The notes beneath the pieces were generated by a model. It was given only the letters and a program-made list of their open reading frames with translations, made no database searches and was not told the origin of the DNA. Below are positions 29,272 to 38,237 of a stretch of 64,000 bases of DNA, one piece after another. The DNA is from Citrobacter sp. Cu233 (GTDB lineage: Bacteria > Pseudomonadota > Gammaproteobacteria > Enterobacterales > Enterobacteriaceae), in the NCBI RefSeq assembly GCF_030332225.1, contig NZ_JAOWIF010000028.1:744001-808000 (forward strand), in the 5' to 3' direction. A program made the position numbers and the translations under genes. Numbering within the stretch: the stretch's first letter is position 1; each line of letters opens with the position of its first letter.

Positions 29272-30280
29272 GAATCACCTCCACCTGTGCGGTACGTTGA
29301 CGAATATGTTCCACAGCGGCATCGACCGCCGCAGGGTTATGCGGCGCGGTCAGTTGCACGACCAAAATACCCAGCGCCCGTTCGCCGATATATTCAATTT
29401 TGCCGTGCAGAATGTTCACCGCTACGCCAAACTTTACCGCCACTTCAGACAGCACCGGCTGCTCCGCCGAATCGCCGATAAATAAAATTTTCAGCAGTTG
29501 TCCAGGCAGATGTTGTCGCAGTCTCTCCGGGAGTGTCAGATTAAGCGTGTGCGAAACCAGTTGCTGAGTAAAAGCGTGCTGCGGGTGGGCAAAGACATCA
29601 AACACCTCACCTGACTCCACCACCTTGCCGCCGGACATGACCGCCACACGATCGCAAATGGATTTGATCACATTCATCTCGTGAGTGATCAGCACGATCG
29701 TGATCCCCAGTTGTTGGTTGATCTGTTTGAGCAGAGCCAGAATGGTGGCCGATGTTTCCAGATCTAACGCGGAAGTCGGTTCATCGCAAAGCAGTACATC
29801 CGGGTGGTTGGCTATGGCGCGGGCAATACCCACGCGCTGTTTTTGCCCACCACTGAGCTGTACCGGAAAACGGTTTGCTTTATCCGCTAACCCGACCAGC
29901 GCCAGAATTTCCGCCACGCGCGGGGCGATTTTGCTGCGTTCCCATCCGGCAGCCTTCAGGCTGAAAGCAACGTTTTGCGCCACCGTGCGGGTGTGCATCA
30001 AATTAAAATGTTGAAAAATCATCCCAATACGCTGACGGGCCTTACGTAAGTGCGTTCCTTCCAGCGCTGAAATTTCAACACCGTTCACCTTCACGCTTCC
30101 CTGGCTTGGGCGCGTTAAGGCGTTCAGGGTGCGCAGCAGCGTACTTTTCCCCGCCCCACTGGTCCCGACAATACCGAATATTTCACCTGCACCGATACGC
30201 AGGCTGACCTCATCAACCGCCCGGGTTGACGGTCCACGGCCTGCGCTGAAATCCACGCAAACCTTCTCTATCTCAATCAT
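29264..30280 (-). CDS. sfbB: MetN-type ABC transporter ATPase with NIL domain (SfbB-like)
   Basis: 338-residue ATPase: Walker A GTSGAGKST, signature LSGGQKQR, Walker [13 protein letters not shown], His switch THEMNV, then a C-terminal NIL/ACT-like domain (about 260-338) of the kind that senses methionine in MetN. The NIL domain argues for a methionine-like ligand rather than iron. Middle gene of the operon. Confidence 0.87.
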   Translation of the reverse strand: MIEIEKVCVDFSAGRGPSTRAVDEVSLRIGAGEIFGIVGTSGAGKSTLLRTLNALTRPSQGSVKVNGVEISALEGTHLRKARQRIGMIFQHFNLMHTRTVAQNVAFSLKAAGWERSKIAPRVAEILALVGLADKANRFPVQLSGGQKQRVGIARAIANHPDVLLCDEPTSALDLETSATILALLKQINQQLGITIVLITHEMNVIKSICDRVAVMSGGKVVESGEVFDVFAHPQHAFTQQLVSHTLNLTLPERLRQHLPGQLLKILFIGDSAEQPVLSEVAVKFGVAVNILHGKIEYIGERALGILVVQLTAPHNPAAVDAAVEHIRQRTAQVEVIRG

Positions 30281-30342
30281 ACCGACCTCAGAAATGCGAA
30301 AAGGGCAGTCGTTGCTGCCCTGTTAAACCTTAAGCGCAGCGA

Positions 30343-31173
30343 TTATTGGGCTGCCGTCATCCATTCCGGTTTCTGGAAGGCGCTGTAGATATTTTTCGGA
30401 TCGTCTATCACCGCACGATAAGCCGGAGATTTCACCGCTTCAACAATGTCTTTGGCGAACGATTTATCTGCATCTTCACTGCGTACCGCAATGATATTTT
30501 TCAGGTTTTCATCCAGCTGCTCTTGCTTGATCGCACTGGCGAGATCCAGTTTTGCCGCAACCGCAAAGTTACCGTTAACCAGTGCCCCGGTCACCCCATC
30601 CAGCGTACGCGGCAGCTGCGCAGCTTCCAGTGGTTTAAACACCAGCCCTTTCGGGTTGCTGGCGATATCACGTTCAGAGGCTTTAGTGGGATCAATATTG
30701 TCTTTGATGGTGATAAGGTCGATAGATTGCAGGAAGCGCAAACCGCGGGCCAGGTTAGTCGGATCGTTAGAAAGCGTGATGACATCACCTTTCTTCAGTT
30801 CATCCAGGCTCTTGATTTTATGCGAGTAAAAACCCATCCCCGCCGTTGGAACGACGATGAGCTTACTCAATTTCAACCCTTTATCGGCAGTGAATTTGTC
30901 AAAATAAAGCGAGTGCTGAAACAGGTTTGCGTCAATGCTGCCGTTGGAGAGCGCCATGTTTGGCTGAACATAGTCGCTAAATTCGCGCACCACCACCTTG
31001 TAGCCTTTCTCTTTCAACGTAGGGGCAATGGCTTGTTTTACCATATCGCCGTACGGACCCGGTGCGACGCCAAACACGATAGTATGCGGGTCACTGTTCG
31101 CATGAGCAAACTGTAATCCGCAGGCCAGCAACAGTGCTCCGGTCGCGACGCGTAAACTCTGACGCAATCCCAT
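30343..31173 (-). CDS. sfbA: MetQ/NlpA-type substrate-binding protein (SfbA-like)
   Basis: 276-residue periplasmic binding protein of the MetQ/NlpA family. The N-terminal signal has an imperfect lipobox LLAC at Cys18 and an alternative cleavage at AHA-NSD, so lipidation is uncertain. Family blocks: FGVAPGPYGDMVKQAIAP, KGYKVVVREFSDYVQPN, ANLFQHSLYFDKF, ITLSNDPTNLARGLRFLQ. Deduced to feed the following ATPase and permease. An unusual repeat cluster lies in its upstream region. Confidence 0.87.
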   Translation of the reverse strand: MGLRQSLRVATGALLLACGLQFAHANSDPHTIVFGVAPGPYGDMVKQAIAPTLKEKGYKVVVREFSDYVQPNMALSNGSIDANLFQHSLYFDKFTADKGLKLSKLIVVPTAGMGFYSHKIKSLDELKKGDVITLSNDPTNLARGLRFLQSIDLITIKDNIDPTKASERDIASNPKGLVFKPLEAAQLPRTLDGVTGALVNGNFAVAAKLDLASAIKQEQLDENLKNIIAVRSEDADKSFAKDIVEAVKSPAYRAVIDDPKNIYSAFQKPEWMTAAQ

Positions 31174-31233
31174 AATCTCTCCATTTTAACGTTGTGGTGT
31201 CATGTCTCACGCCGTTCTTGCGGCGTTGTTGTT

Positions 31234-31303
31234 GTTAACCTGTTTAACAGGCTGATTGTTAACATGACACAGATCACAACCTGCTGTCCTTGAAATTATT
31301 TCA
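31234..31303 (-). promoter_or_regulatory. Operator-like palindromes upstream of the Sfb-type operon
   Basis: GTTAAC at 31234-31239 and 31258-31263, a perfect odd palindrome CCTGTT-T-AACAGG at 31239-31251, and TGAAAT-T-ATTTCA at 31291-31303. No Fur box or MetJ box is visible. Binding protein unknown. Confidence 0.45.
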
Positions 31304-31372
31304 TGATGTTGCGAGATATGTCGTTGAATATACGCAGAAGGTACTTATGTGTTTTTCAGCAAAGGAGAGTAA

Positions 31373-31404
31373 AAAACCGGATAACCCTCTGGTTACCCGG
31401 TTTT
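31373..31404 (-). terminator. Terminator of the porin gene
   Basis: AAAACCGGATAACC and GGTTACCCGGTTTT form a 14-bp stem with one G-T-type mismatch just past the porin stop; the A-run on the plus strand gives a U-tract on the minus-strand transcript. Confidence 0.8.
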
Positions 31405-31419
31405 GGAAGGGAAATTGAC

Positions 31420-32553
31420 TTAGAAGTCGTAACGCAGACGAACCAGGTTCATATCACCCAGGTTGTCGGTGCTGGAGGTAAAGACGTGTTCGTAATCAAC
31501 ACGGAAACCGTAATCCAGCTGGAAGCTGATACCCACACCGTTGTCGGTACGCAGGTAGTTACGACCATTCACGTATTCAATACGATCGCCCATGAAGTAA
31601 GGCTGAACAGATTTCAGCGCATACTGACCGACCGGGAAGGTGTAACCCGCGAAGTATTCCAGACCCCAGGCATCACCGGCGAAGTAGTCGTTTACAGACA
31701 CTTTTTTGGTGGTCATGAAGTTCTGATACCAGCCGCCGCCCAGCGAGAAGGTCCAGTTGTCCGGTTTCCAGCTCAGCGCGGTACCGACGATGTTTTGATC
31801 GTAAGTTTTGCTGGTGTTGCCACGCATCTCGGCGCGGGTGTAGTTCCACGCCGTACCCCAGGTCAGGTCATCCGTAATGTGATAATCCACACCCAGTGAA
31901 CCGCCGCCTTTACGTTTGTAACGCAAACCGTTGTTCGGGTTGTAGTCATCGCTGAACAGATAAGACGCGTAAAGATCAACATCGCCTACCGTATTTTTAT
32001 ATTTCAGTGATTTACGTGTACGATAGGAACCATCGTAGTCGCCGTTGATCCCGTTACCTGGTGCCTGGCCGATCATGTCGTAGTCCCAGATATCCGTTTT
32101 CGCGCCAACCACATCATAGTAGATGCTGTTCTGTTGACCGAAGGTCAGCGTACCCCAGGTCGCGCTTTTCAGACCAGTGTACAGCATACGGCGCGTGGTA
32201 TCGTTGGCGCCGTCAGCATAGTGATTATCCCAGTTGAACATGGCCGGGAAGTTAACGCCCAGCTCGTAGTAACTCACCCAACTAATGTCATCAAACAGAT
32301 AGTAATCAGCAGCGAAACGGAAACGAGTACCGCCGTCGAAGCCATTACGTTTGTAACCATTCTTACCATCATCGCCAGCCATATTCTGGAACTGCGGACG
32401 AATACTCCCGCCAACGGTGAAGTTAAGACGACTCAGCGGATTGCCCGCCTGCGGATCTTGTTTCAGGACCGTGATTTCCGCCTGAGAGGCGAAAGTCGTT
32501 AATGCCACTGCTGCGCCGATCGATACCGCCAGCGCCGTTTTTTTTATAGTCAT
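31420..32553 (-). CDS. Outer-membrane porin (general porin superfamily)
   Basis: 377-residue beta-barrel protein. Signal peptide of 25 residues (cleavage after SQA), alternating amphipathic strands throughout and a terminal aromatic (LRLRYDF ends in Phe) as needed for BAM insertion. Features resembling Gram-negative porins include GGSIRPQFQNMAG, TRFRFAADYYLFDDISWVSYYELG, LTFGQQNSIYYDVVG and SLGVDYHITDDLTWG. It is not OmpC, OmpF or PhoE, and I do not have a specific name. Lies behind the Sfb-type operon in the same direction but with its own terminator and upstream region. Confidence 0.8.
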   Translation of the reverse strand: MTIKKTALAVSIGAAVALTTFASQAEITVLKQDPQAGNPLSRLNFTVGGSIRPQFQNMAGDDGKNGYKRNGFDGGTRFRFAADYYLFDDISWVSYYELGVNFPAMFNWDNHYADGANDTTRRMLYTGLKSATWGTLTFGQQNSIYYDVVGAKTDIWDYDMIGQAPGNGINGDYDGSYRTRKSLKYKNTVGDVDLYASYLFSDDYNPNNGLRYKRKGGGSLGVDYHITDDLTWGTAWNYTRAEMRGNTSKTYDQNIVGTALSWKPDNWTFSLGGGWYQNFMTTKKVSVNDYFAGDAWGLEYFAGYTFPVGQYALKSVQPYFMGDRIEYVNGRNYLRTDNGVGISFQLDYGFRVDYEHVFTSSTDNLGDMNLVRLRYDF

Positions 32554-32641
32554 TATTTGTACCTTGATAGATAGCCTGCCAATTATTCAGCATACAAATA
32601 TTAACGTTTATTAATACACTCGTGTTGTCGGGTTTTTATTG

Positions 32642-32681
32642 ATTTGTGCTGTTAAATATCAAGTAGTTATCAATTTGTGCT
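32642..32681 (-). promoter_or_regulatory. 31-bp spaced direct repeats upstream of the porin
   Basis: ATTTGTGCT occurs at 32642-32650 and 32673-32681, each with a nearby TATCAA (about 32656 and 32668). The spacing is close to three helical turns, as for tandem regulator sites. Regulator unknown. Confidence 0.4.
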
Positions 32682-32693
32682 CTATAGAAAAAA

Positions 32694-32725
32694 AATACGC
32701 ACCGATGGCAAAATCGGTGCGTATT
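32694..32725 (-). terminator. Terminator of ybbA-ybbP
   Basis: Perfect 13-bp stem AATACGCACCGAT / ATCGGTGCGTATT with a 6-nt loop; on the minus strand it is followed by a U-tract (A-run at 32687-32695). Confidence 0.9.
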
Positions 32726-32740
32726 CATCACGGAAATGAA

Positions 32741-35155
32741 TTAATTACTGAACTGACGGAAAAGTGCTTTGCCTTTTAACAGGCGCGAGCCGAGCCATCC
32801 ACCGCATAGGGAGAGTAGCAACGCCCCACAGAAGGGTAATACTACCCACAGTCTCCAGTCAGGTTCCCAAGGGAAATCAAAGACTTTTGTTTGCAGAACC
32901 GCCAGCGCCGTTTCCGCCCCGATGGCCGCCACCAGTCCGGCGACCATCCCGAGCATAGCGAACTCGCACCACAGTGTGGTACGCAGCAGCTTCTTGCCCG
33001 CGCCCAGCGTACGCCAGACCACCAGTTCCTGATGACGCTGACGCATCCCCACCTGAACCTGCGCCAGCAGCAATAACATGCCGCACGCAGTGACCAGCAC
33101 CACCATCACCTCCAGCGCGCGGCTCACCTGCTCCAGTACCTGGCTCACCTGTTTGAGAATAGCGCCAATATCCAGCAGGCTGATGGTCGGAAATTCCCGG
33201 TTAAGCTGCGTCAGCATGCCATTGCCGTTCTCCCAACGAAAGCTGGTTAACCAACTTTGCGGCTGCCCGTCCAGCGCACCGGATGGGAAGATAAAGAAAA
33301 AGTTTGGTCGCAGGCTTTCCCAGTCCACTTTGCGCAGACTGCTGACCGTGGCGCTGAAATCCTGAGTATCGCCCATAAAGGTGACCCGATCGCCGAGCCG
33401 GACGTTCAGCCGCTTCGCCAGTCCCTCTTCCATCGACACTTCACCCGCTTTTGGCGGCCAGCTTCCGGCGGTAATCGGGTTATGATCCGGCCGGGTATCC
33501 TGCCAGGTCAGATTAAGCTCACGGTTCAGCGCCTCATCCTGATTACCTTCGGTTGCCTTGTCATTGATAGCCGTCAGACGCGCCCGCACTATCGGGTAGA
33601 ACGACTCCGGGATCACCTGATGTTCAGCCAGGAACGCTTTCAGCGGCACCACCTGCTCGCTGGCGATGTTAATAAGGAAGTAGTTGGGGCTTTCTGGCGG
33701 CATTTGCTGCTGCCAGCGATCGAGCAGATCGCCACGCAGTACCAACAGCAGCGCCAGCAGCATAAAGGAAAGCGAAAAAGCCGATAGCTGGCTCAGCGTC
33801 GACCACGGCTGGCGTAACAGACGACTGACCGCTAAACGGAGCGGTAGCGATGTTAACGTCAGACCACGCAGTACGTTGAGCAGCATCCAGCCCAGCACGC
33901 CGCACAAGAGCGCCAGTACAACCGCGCCGGCCAGCACCGCCCACAGCAGCATGCTACCCCCCATCAGCCCGGCAAGCAGCGCGACCACAACGATCAATAC
34001 CACAGGCAAATAGAATTTCAGTGGCCAGACGTTGGCAACGACATCACGACGCAGTACCCGCAATGGCTGTGTCGCCAGCAGCAGCCGATAAGGACGTAGC
34101 CCCACCAACAGGGAAATGACAGTCATCGTGCCTAATGCCCACAGCCACGGCCACAGGCTGGCAGGCGGCAACTCGCCGGGCAGAACCGGTTTGAGCAACA
34201 CCACCAGGACACGTTCAAATAACAGCCCAAACAGCCCCCCGGTCACACCAGACAGCGTCAGCACCATCAGCCACTGCCCGATAATCAGCTTGCGCAGCTG
34301 TACCCTGCCCGCGCCGAGTGTTTTCAGAATAGCCACCAGGTCGTAACGACTACGGCAATAATGGCTCATCGCCACAGCAACAGCGGCCACCGCCAGTAGC
34401 AACGTTAACAATGCAGAAAGCAGCAGGAATTGTTGCGAACGCTCAAGCGATTTCCCCAGAGCCCCCTCATCCTGCTCCAGCCCATACCAGCGCTGTTCGG
34501 GCTTCAGCTGTGGCAGCAGCCACTTTTCATAGCCTTCTAATTGCTGCGGTGTCCCGCCAAATTTATAGCGCCAGGTCACCCGGCTTCCCGGCTGGACCGC
34601 CCCCGTTTTTTCAACATCCGCCATGTTCATCATCAGACGCGGCGCTATCTGGAACGGATTAAAGCCAGAGTCAGGTTCTTGCACCACTTCACCCGCGATG
34701 CGCAACGTGGCATCGCCGACATCAATGGCGTCTCCGATTTTTAAGTTGAGCAGCGCCATCAGACGCGGAGCCAGCAGCACCGAGCCTGGCTGCGGTTTCA
34801 GTCCTGGTGGATGGGTTTGTAGCGTGCCATACATCGGATACACGCTATCTACCGCTTTGACGTTCGCCAATTGCGGCGTGTCCTGGGCAAAGGTCATGGT
34901 GGCAAAAGTCAGTTGCTCCCCCACCCGCAGACCACGCTGTCGCGCCGTGTCAATCCATGCTTTCGGTACTGCTCGTGAACTTTGCAGCGACCGGTCACCC
35001 GCCATAAATTCGCGACTTTGCTGGCTCAGACCTTTTTCCATTCGGTCGCTGATGTTACCCAGCGCAAGGACACAGGCCACCGCCAGACTCAGTGCCAGCC
35101 AGACTATCAGTAATGAAGGCGAGCGCCATTCGCGCCAGAACCAGCGTGCTATCAT
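32741..35155 (-). CDS. ybbP: YbbP ABC exporter permease (FtsX-type)
   Basis: 804-residue MacB/FtsX-type membrane protein with an N-terminal helix, a large periplasmic domain, and two sets of membrane helices (LLSALLTLLLAVAAVAVAM; VLIVVVALLAGLMGG; MLGMVAGLVAAIGAETAL). Same length as E. coli YbbP. Forms an ABC-type complex with YbbA, whose gene it overlaps by 4 bp; its partner TesA is encoded divergently. Reported links to stress resistance exist, but a defined substrate is not certain. Confidence 0.92.
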   Translation of the reverse strand: MIARWFWREWRSPSLLIVWLALSLAVACVLALGNISDRMEKGLSQQSREFMAGDRSLQSSRAVPKAWIDTARQRGLRVGEQLTFATMTFAQDTPQLANVKAVDSVYPMYGTLQTHPPGLKPQPGSVLLAPRLMALLNLKIGDAIDVGDATLRIAGEVVQEPDSGFNPFQIAPRLMMNMADVEKTGAVQPGSRVTWRYKFGGTPQQLEGYEKWLLPQLKPEQRWYGLEQDEGALGKSLERSQQFLLLSALLTLLLAVAAVAVAMSHYCRSRYDLVAILKTLGAGRVQLRKLIIGQWLMVLTLSGVTGGLFGLLFERVLVVLLKPVLPGELPPASLWPWLWALGTMTVISLLVGLRPYRLLLATQPLRVLRRDVVANVWPLKFYLPVVLIVVVALLAGLMGGSMLLWAVLAGAVVLALLCGVLGWMLLNVLRGLTLTSLPLRLAVSRLLRQPWSTLSQLSAFSLSFMLLALLLVLRGDLLDRWQQQMPPESPNYFLINIASEQVVPLKAFLAEHQVIPESFYPIVRARLTAINDKATEGNQDEALNRELNLTWQDTRPDHNPITAGSWPPKAGEVSMEEGLAKRLNVRLGDRVTFMGDTQDFSATVSSLRKVDWESLRPNFFFIFPSGALDGQPQSWLTSFRWENGNGMLTQLNREFPTISLLDIGAILKQVSQVLEQVSRALEVMVVLVTACGMLLLLAQVQVGMRQRHQELVVWRTLGAGKKLLRTTLWCEFAMLGMVAGLVAAIGAETALAVLQTKVFDFPWEPDWRLWVVLPFCGALLLSLCGGWLGSRLLKGKALFRQFSN

Positions 35156-35838
35156 GCCTCCTCCTGCAACAACCCGTTCACCAGACGTAAACGCCGATCG
35201 CAGCGCGCCGCCAGTTGTGGGTCGTGCGTCACCAGAATCAGGGTCGTGCCGTGCTCGCGGTTCAAAGAAAACAGCAGATCGGCAATTTTGTCCCCAGTCT
35301 GTCGATCCAGATTGCCCGTAGGTTCATCGGCAAACAGGACATCAGGGCGCCCATTAAACGCCCTTGCCAGTGCCACACGCTGCTGCTCACCACCGGAAAG
35401 CTGAGCCGGAAGATGGTCGAGACGTTTTCCCAGCCCCAATTGTTCAAGCAGCGTTTTCGCACCATCACGGCTTTTCCCACTGTGTTCTCCTCGCAACAGT
35501 GCAGGAAGCTCAACGTTCTCCAGTGCGTTCAGCGTTGGAATTAACATGAATGACTGGAAGACAAAGCCAACATGTCGCGCCCGTAACTGCGCACGGGCCT
35601 CTTCGTCCATGGTATGCAGCGCCTGCCCCACCAGACTCACTTCACCGCTGGAGCCATCGTCCAGCCCGGCAAGGATCGCCAGTAGCGTGGATTTCCCCGA
35701 TCCTGATTCGCCAATCAGCGCAATGGTCTCGGCGCGTTTGACAACCAGTTCAACTCCGGTAAGGATGGATAGCTCGTGATCACCCTGACCGACGGATTTC
35801 TTAAGATGATGAACTTCAACAATGTTTTCCGCTGGCAT
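35152..35838 (-). CDS. ybbA: YbbA ABC transporter ATPase
   Basis: 228-residue LolD/MacB-type ATPase: Walker A GESGSGKST, Q-loop FVFQSFMLIPTLNALENV, signature LSGGEQQR, Walker B VLFADEPTGNLD, switch His THDPQLA. First gene of ybbAP. Its 5' end overlaps the 5' end of divergent tesA by 33 bp, an arrangement also found in E. coli. Confidence 0.94.
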   Translation of the reverse strand: MPAENIVEVHHLKKSVGQGDHELSILTGVELVVKRAETIALIGESGSGKSTLLAILAGLDDGSSGEVSLVGQALHTMDEEARAQLRARHVGFVFQSFMLIPTLNALENVELPALLRGEHSGKSRDGAKTLLEQLGLGKRLDHLPAQLSGGEQQRVALARAFNGRPDVLFADEPTGNLDRQTGDKIADLLFSLNREHGTTLILVTHDPQLAARCDRRLRLVNGLLQEEA

Positions 35839-36432
35839 TTGCCTTTCCTGTTCCTGGTTCTGTTAACTTTCCGCGCCGCCGCGGCGGACACGTTACTTAT
35901 TCTGGGTGACAGCCTGAGCGCCGGATACCGTATGTCAGCCAGTGCAGCGTGGCCTGCACTGCTTAATGATAAATGGCACAGCAGAACACCGGTGGTAAAT
36001 GCCAGTATTAGCGGCGATACCTCGCAGCAGGGTCTGGCCCGTCTGCCCGCATTACTGCAACAACATCAGCCGCGCTGGGTGCTGGTCGAACTGGGTGGCA
36101 ATGATGGCCTGCGCGGGTTTGCACCTGCCCAAACTGAACAAACCCTGCGTACCATTTTGCAGGACGTAAAAGCGGCGAATGCCGAACCGCTGCTGATGCA
36201 AATTCGTCTGCCAGCTAACTACGGTCGCCGTTATAATGAAACCTTTAGCGCGATTTATCCCAAGCTTGCCAAAGAGTTTGATATTCCTCTGCTGCCCTTT
36301 TTTATGGAAGAGGTCTATCTGAAACCCCAATGGATGCAGGATGATGGTATCCATCCTAATCGTGACGCCCAGCCGTTTATTGCCGACTGGATGGCGAAAC
36401 AATTGACCCCTTTAGTAAATCACGACTCGTAA
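35806..36432 (+). CDS. tesA: TesA periplasmic thioesterase I / lysophospholipase L1
   Basis: SGNH-family hydrolase (208 aa): acyl-CoA thioesterase, arylesterase and lysophospholipase activities in E. coli. The signal peptide ends at AAA-ADTLL; block I ILGDSLSAGYRMS holds the nucleophile Ser, block III ELGGNDGLRG the Gly/Asn, and block V DDGIHPNRDA the Asp and His. Start at 35806 (MMNFNNVFRW) is the E. coli start; this codon lies inside the divergent ybbA coding region. Confidence 0.95.
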   Translation: MMNFNNVFRWHLPFLFLVLLTFRAAAADTLLILGDSLSAGYRMSASAAWPALLNDKWHSRTPVVNASISGDTSQQGLARLPALLQQHQPRWVLVELGGNDGLRGFAPAQTEQTLRTILQDVKAANAEPLLMQIRLPANYGRRYNETFSAIYPKLAKEFDIPLLPFFMEEVYLKPQWMQDDGIHPNRDAQPFIADWMAKQLTPLVNHDS

Positions 36433-36460
36433 ATCAACGGAGATCCTGACAGGTAAAGTT

Positions 36461-37231
36461 ATGCAAAAATCGGTCTTAATAACAGGATGTTCCAGTGGTA
36501 TTGGCCTGGAAAGTGCGCTTGAGCTTAAACGCCAGGGTTTTCGAATTCTGGCTGGCTGCCGCAAACCTGAGGATGTCGCGCGCATGAACGGCATGGGATT
36601 CACCGGCATATTGCTGGATCTGGACTCATCAGAAAGCGTGGATCGCGCCGCCGATGAGGTGATAGCCCTGACCGATAACCGTTTGTATGGGATCTTTAAC
36701 AACGCCGGATTCGGCGTTTACGGCCCGCTGCCCACCATCAGCCGCGAGCAAATGGAACAGCAGTTTTCTGCCAACTTCTTTGGCGCACATCAGCTCACCA
36801 TGCGTCTGCTACCCGCCATGTTACCTCATGGCGAAGGGCGTATTGTGATGACCTCTTCAGTCATGGGATTAATTTCCACGCCAGGCCGTGGCGCGTATGC
36901 CGCCAGCAAATATGCGCTGGAAGCCTGGTCCGATGCGCTGCGGATGGAACTGCGCCATAGCGGAATTAAGGTCAGCCTGATTGAACCCGGCCCCATTCGC
37001 ACACGCTTTACTGAAAACGTCAACCAGACCCAGAGTGATAAGCCTGTCGAGAACCCCGGTATTGCTGCACGGTTTACATTGGGTCCGGAAGCCGTTGTCG
37101 CCAAAGTACGCCATGCTTTTGAGAGCGACAAACCCAAATTGCGTTATCCCGTTACGCTGGTGACCTGGGCTGTGACATTGCTCAAACGTCTGCTGCCGGG
37201 CCGCGCAATGGACAAAATTTTACACGGCTGA
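36461..37231 (+). CDS. ybbO: YbbO short-chain dehydrogenase/reductase
   Basis: 256-residue classical SDR; the E. coli enzyme is an NADP-dependent aldehyde reductase. Cofactor loop TGCSSGIGLE, structural NNAGFG, catalytic Ser in MTSSVMGL and YAASK (Tyr/Lys) are present. Starts 28 bp after tesA in the same direction. Confidence 0.93.
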   Translation: MQKSVLITGCSSGIGLESALELKRQGFRILAGCRKPEDVARMNGMGFTGILLDLDSSESVDRAADEVIALTDNRLYGIFNNAGFGVYGPLPTISREQMEQQFSANFFGAHQLTMRLLPAMLPHGEGRIVMTSSVMGLISTPGRGAYAASKYALEAWSDALRMELRHSGIKVSLIEPGPIRTRFTENVNQTQSDKPVENPGIAARFTLGPEAVVAKVRHAFESDKPKLRYPVTLVTWAVTLLKRLLPGRAMDKILHG

Positions 37232-37290
37232 GTTGAAGCCTGCTCGTCAGCCCCCATGTAGAAATAAATAGACGAATAGAGAGTGACTCC

Positions 37291-38145
37291 ATGTCCGTAC
37301 AAAATATTGTCAATATTAACGAATCCAACCTGCAGCAGACCCTTGAACTGTCGATGACCACGCCGGTCCTGTTCTATTTCTGGTCTGAACGCAGCCAGCA
37401 TTGCCAGCAACTGACCCCTGTGCTGGAAAGCCTGGTCGCCCAGTACAACGGTCAGTTCATTCTCGCCAAACTGGATTGCGATGCCGAGCAGATGATCGCC
37501 TCGCAGTTTGGCCTGCGCGCCATCCCAACAGTGTATCTGTTCCAGAACGGTCAGCCGGTCGATGGCTTCCAGGGACCACAGCCGGAAGAGGTGATCCGCG
37601 CACTACTTGAAAAAGTGTTGCCGAGTGAAGAAGAGCTGAAGGCACGCCAGGCGATTGAGTTTATTGAAGCGGGTAACCACGCCGACGCCCTGCCGCTGTT
37701 GAAAGAAGCGTGGCAAATCTCCAACCAGAGCAGTGAAATTGGTCTGCTGCTGGCGGAAACGCAAATCGCACTGAATCGTTCTGAAGATGCCGAAGCGGTA
37801 CTTAAAACCATCCCATTGCAGGATCAGGATACCCGTTATCAGGGGCTGGTCGCGCAAATTGAACTGCTGAAGCAGGCGGCTGATACACCAGAAATTCAGC
37901 AGTTACAGCAACAGGTTACGAATAACCCACAGGATGCAGCACTGGCAACGCAGCTGGCTATTCAATTGCACCAGGTTGGACGTAACGAAGAAGCGCTGGA
38001 ACTCCTGTTCAGCCATTTGAAGAAAGATCTCGCGGCGGCGGAGGGTCAGGCACGTAAGACCTTCCAGGAGATCCTCGCTGCGCTGGGTACCGGTGATGCG
38101 CTGGCGTCAAAATATCGTCGTCAGCTGTACGCTCTGTTGTACTAA
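37291..38145 (+). CDS. cnoX: CnoX (YbbN) chaperedoxin
   Basis: 284-residue protein with an N-terminal thioredoxin fold (about 1-110) and C-terminal TPR repeats (about 120-284). The thioredoxin CxxC is reduced to SQHC ([12 protein letters not shown]), so a single Cys remains, as in E. coli CnoX, which protects substrates from overoxidation and passes them to GroEL and DnaK. Length and motifs match the family. Confidence 0.94.
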   Translation: MSVQNIVNINESNLQQTLELSMTTPVLFYFWSERSQHCQQLTPVLESLVAQYNGQFILAKLDCDAEQMIASQFGLRAIPTVYLFQNGQPVDGFQGPQPEEVIRALLEKVLPSEEELKARQAIEFIEAGNHADALPLLKEAWQISNQSSEIGLLLAETQIALNRSEDAEAVLKTIPLQDQDTRYQGLVAQIELLKQAADTPEIQQLQQQVTNNPQDAALATQLAIQLHQVGRNEEALELLFSHLKKDLAAAEGQARKTFQEILAALGTGDALASKYRRQLYALLY

Positions 38146-38156
38146 TCCGTTTCTTT

Positions 38157-38231
38157 GCCCGATGGCGCAGTGCTTATCGGGCCGGCAAATTCCACTCTCG
38201 CAGGCCGGATAAGCGGTAGCCGCTATCCGGC
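38157..38231. repeat. Two REP/BIME palindromes between cnoX and fetB
   Basis: GCCCGATGGCG ... ATCGGGC (38157-38182) and GCCGGATAAGCGG ... CTATCCGGC (38204-38231), a REP pair between convergent genes. Confidence 0.7.
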
Positions 38232-38237
38232 ATCACA

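Noticed and set aside
30346-31116. 256-codon plus-strand frame opposite the substrate-binding protein gene
   Set aside because: Its translation is rich in Arg, Phe and Cys without domain features; the minus-strand gene has a full MetQ-type sequence and signal peptide.
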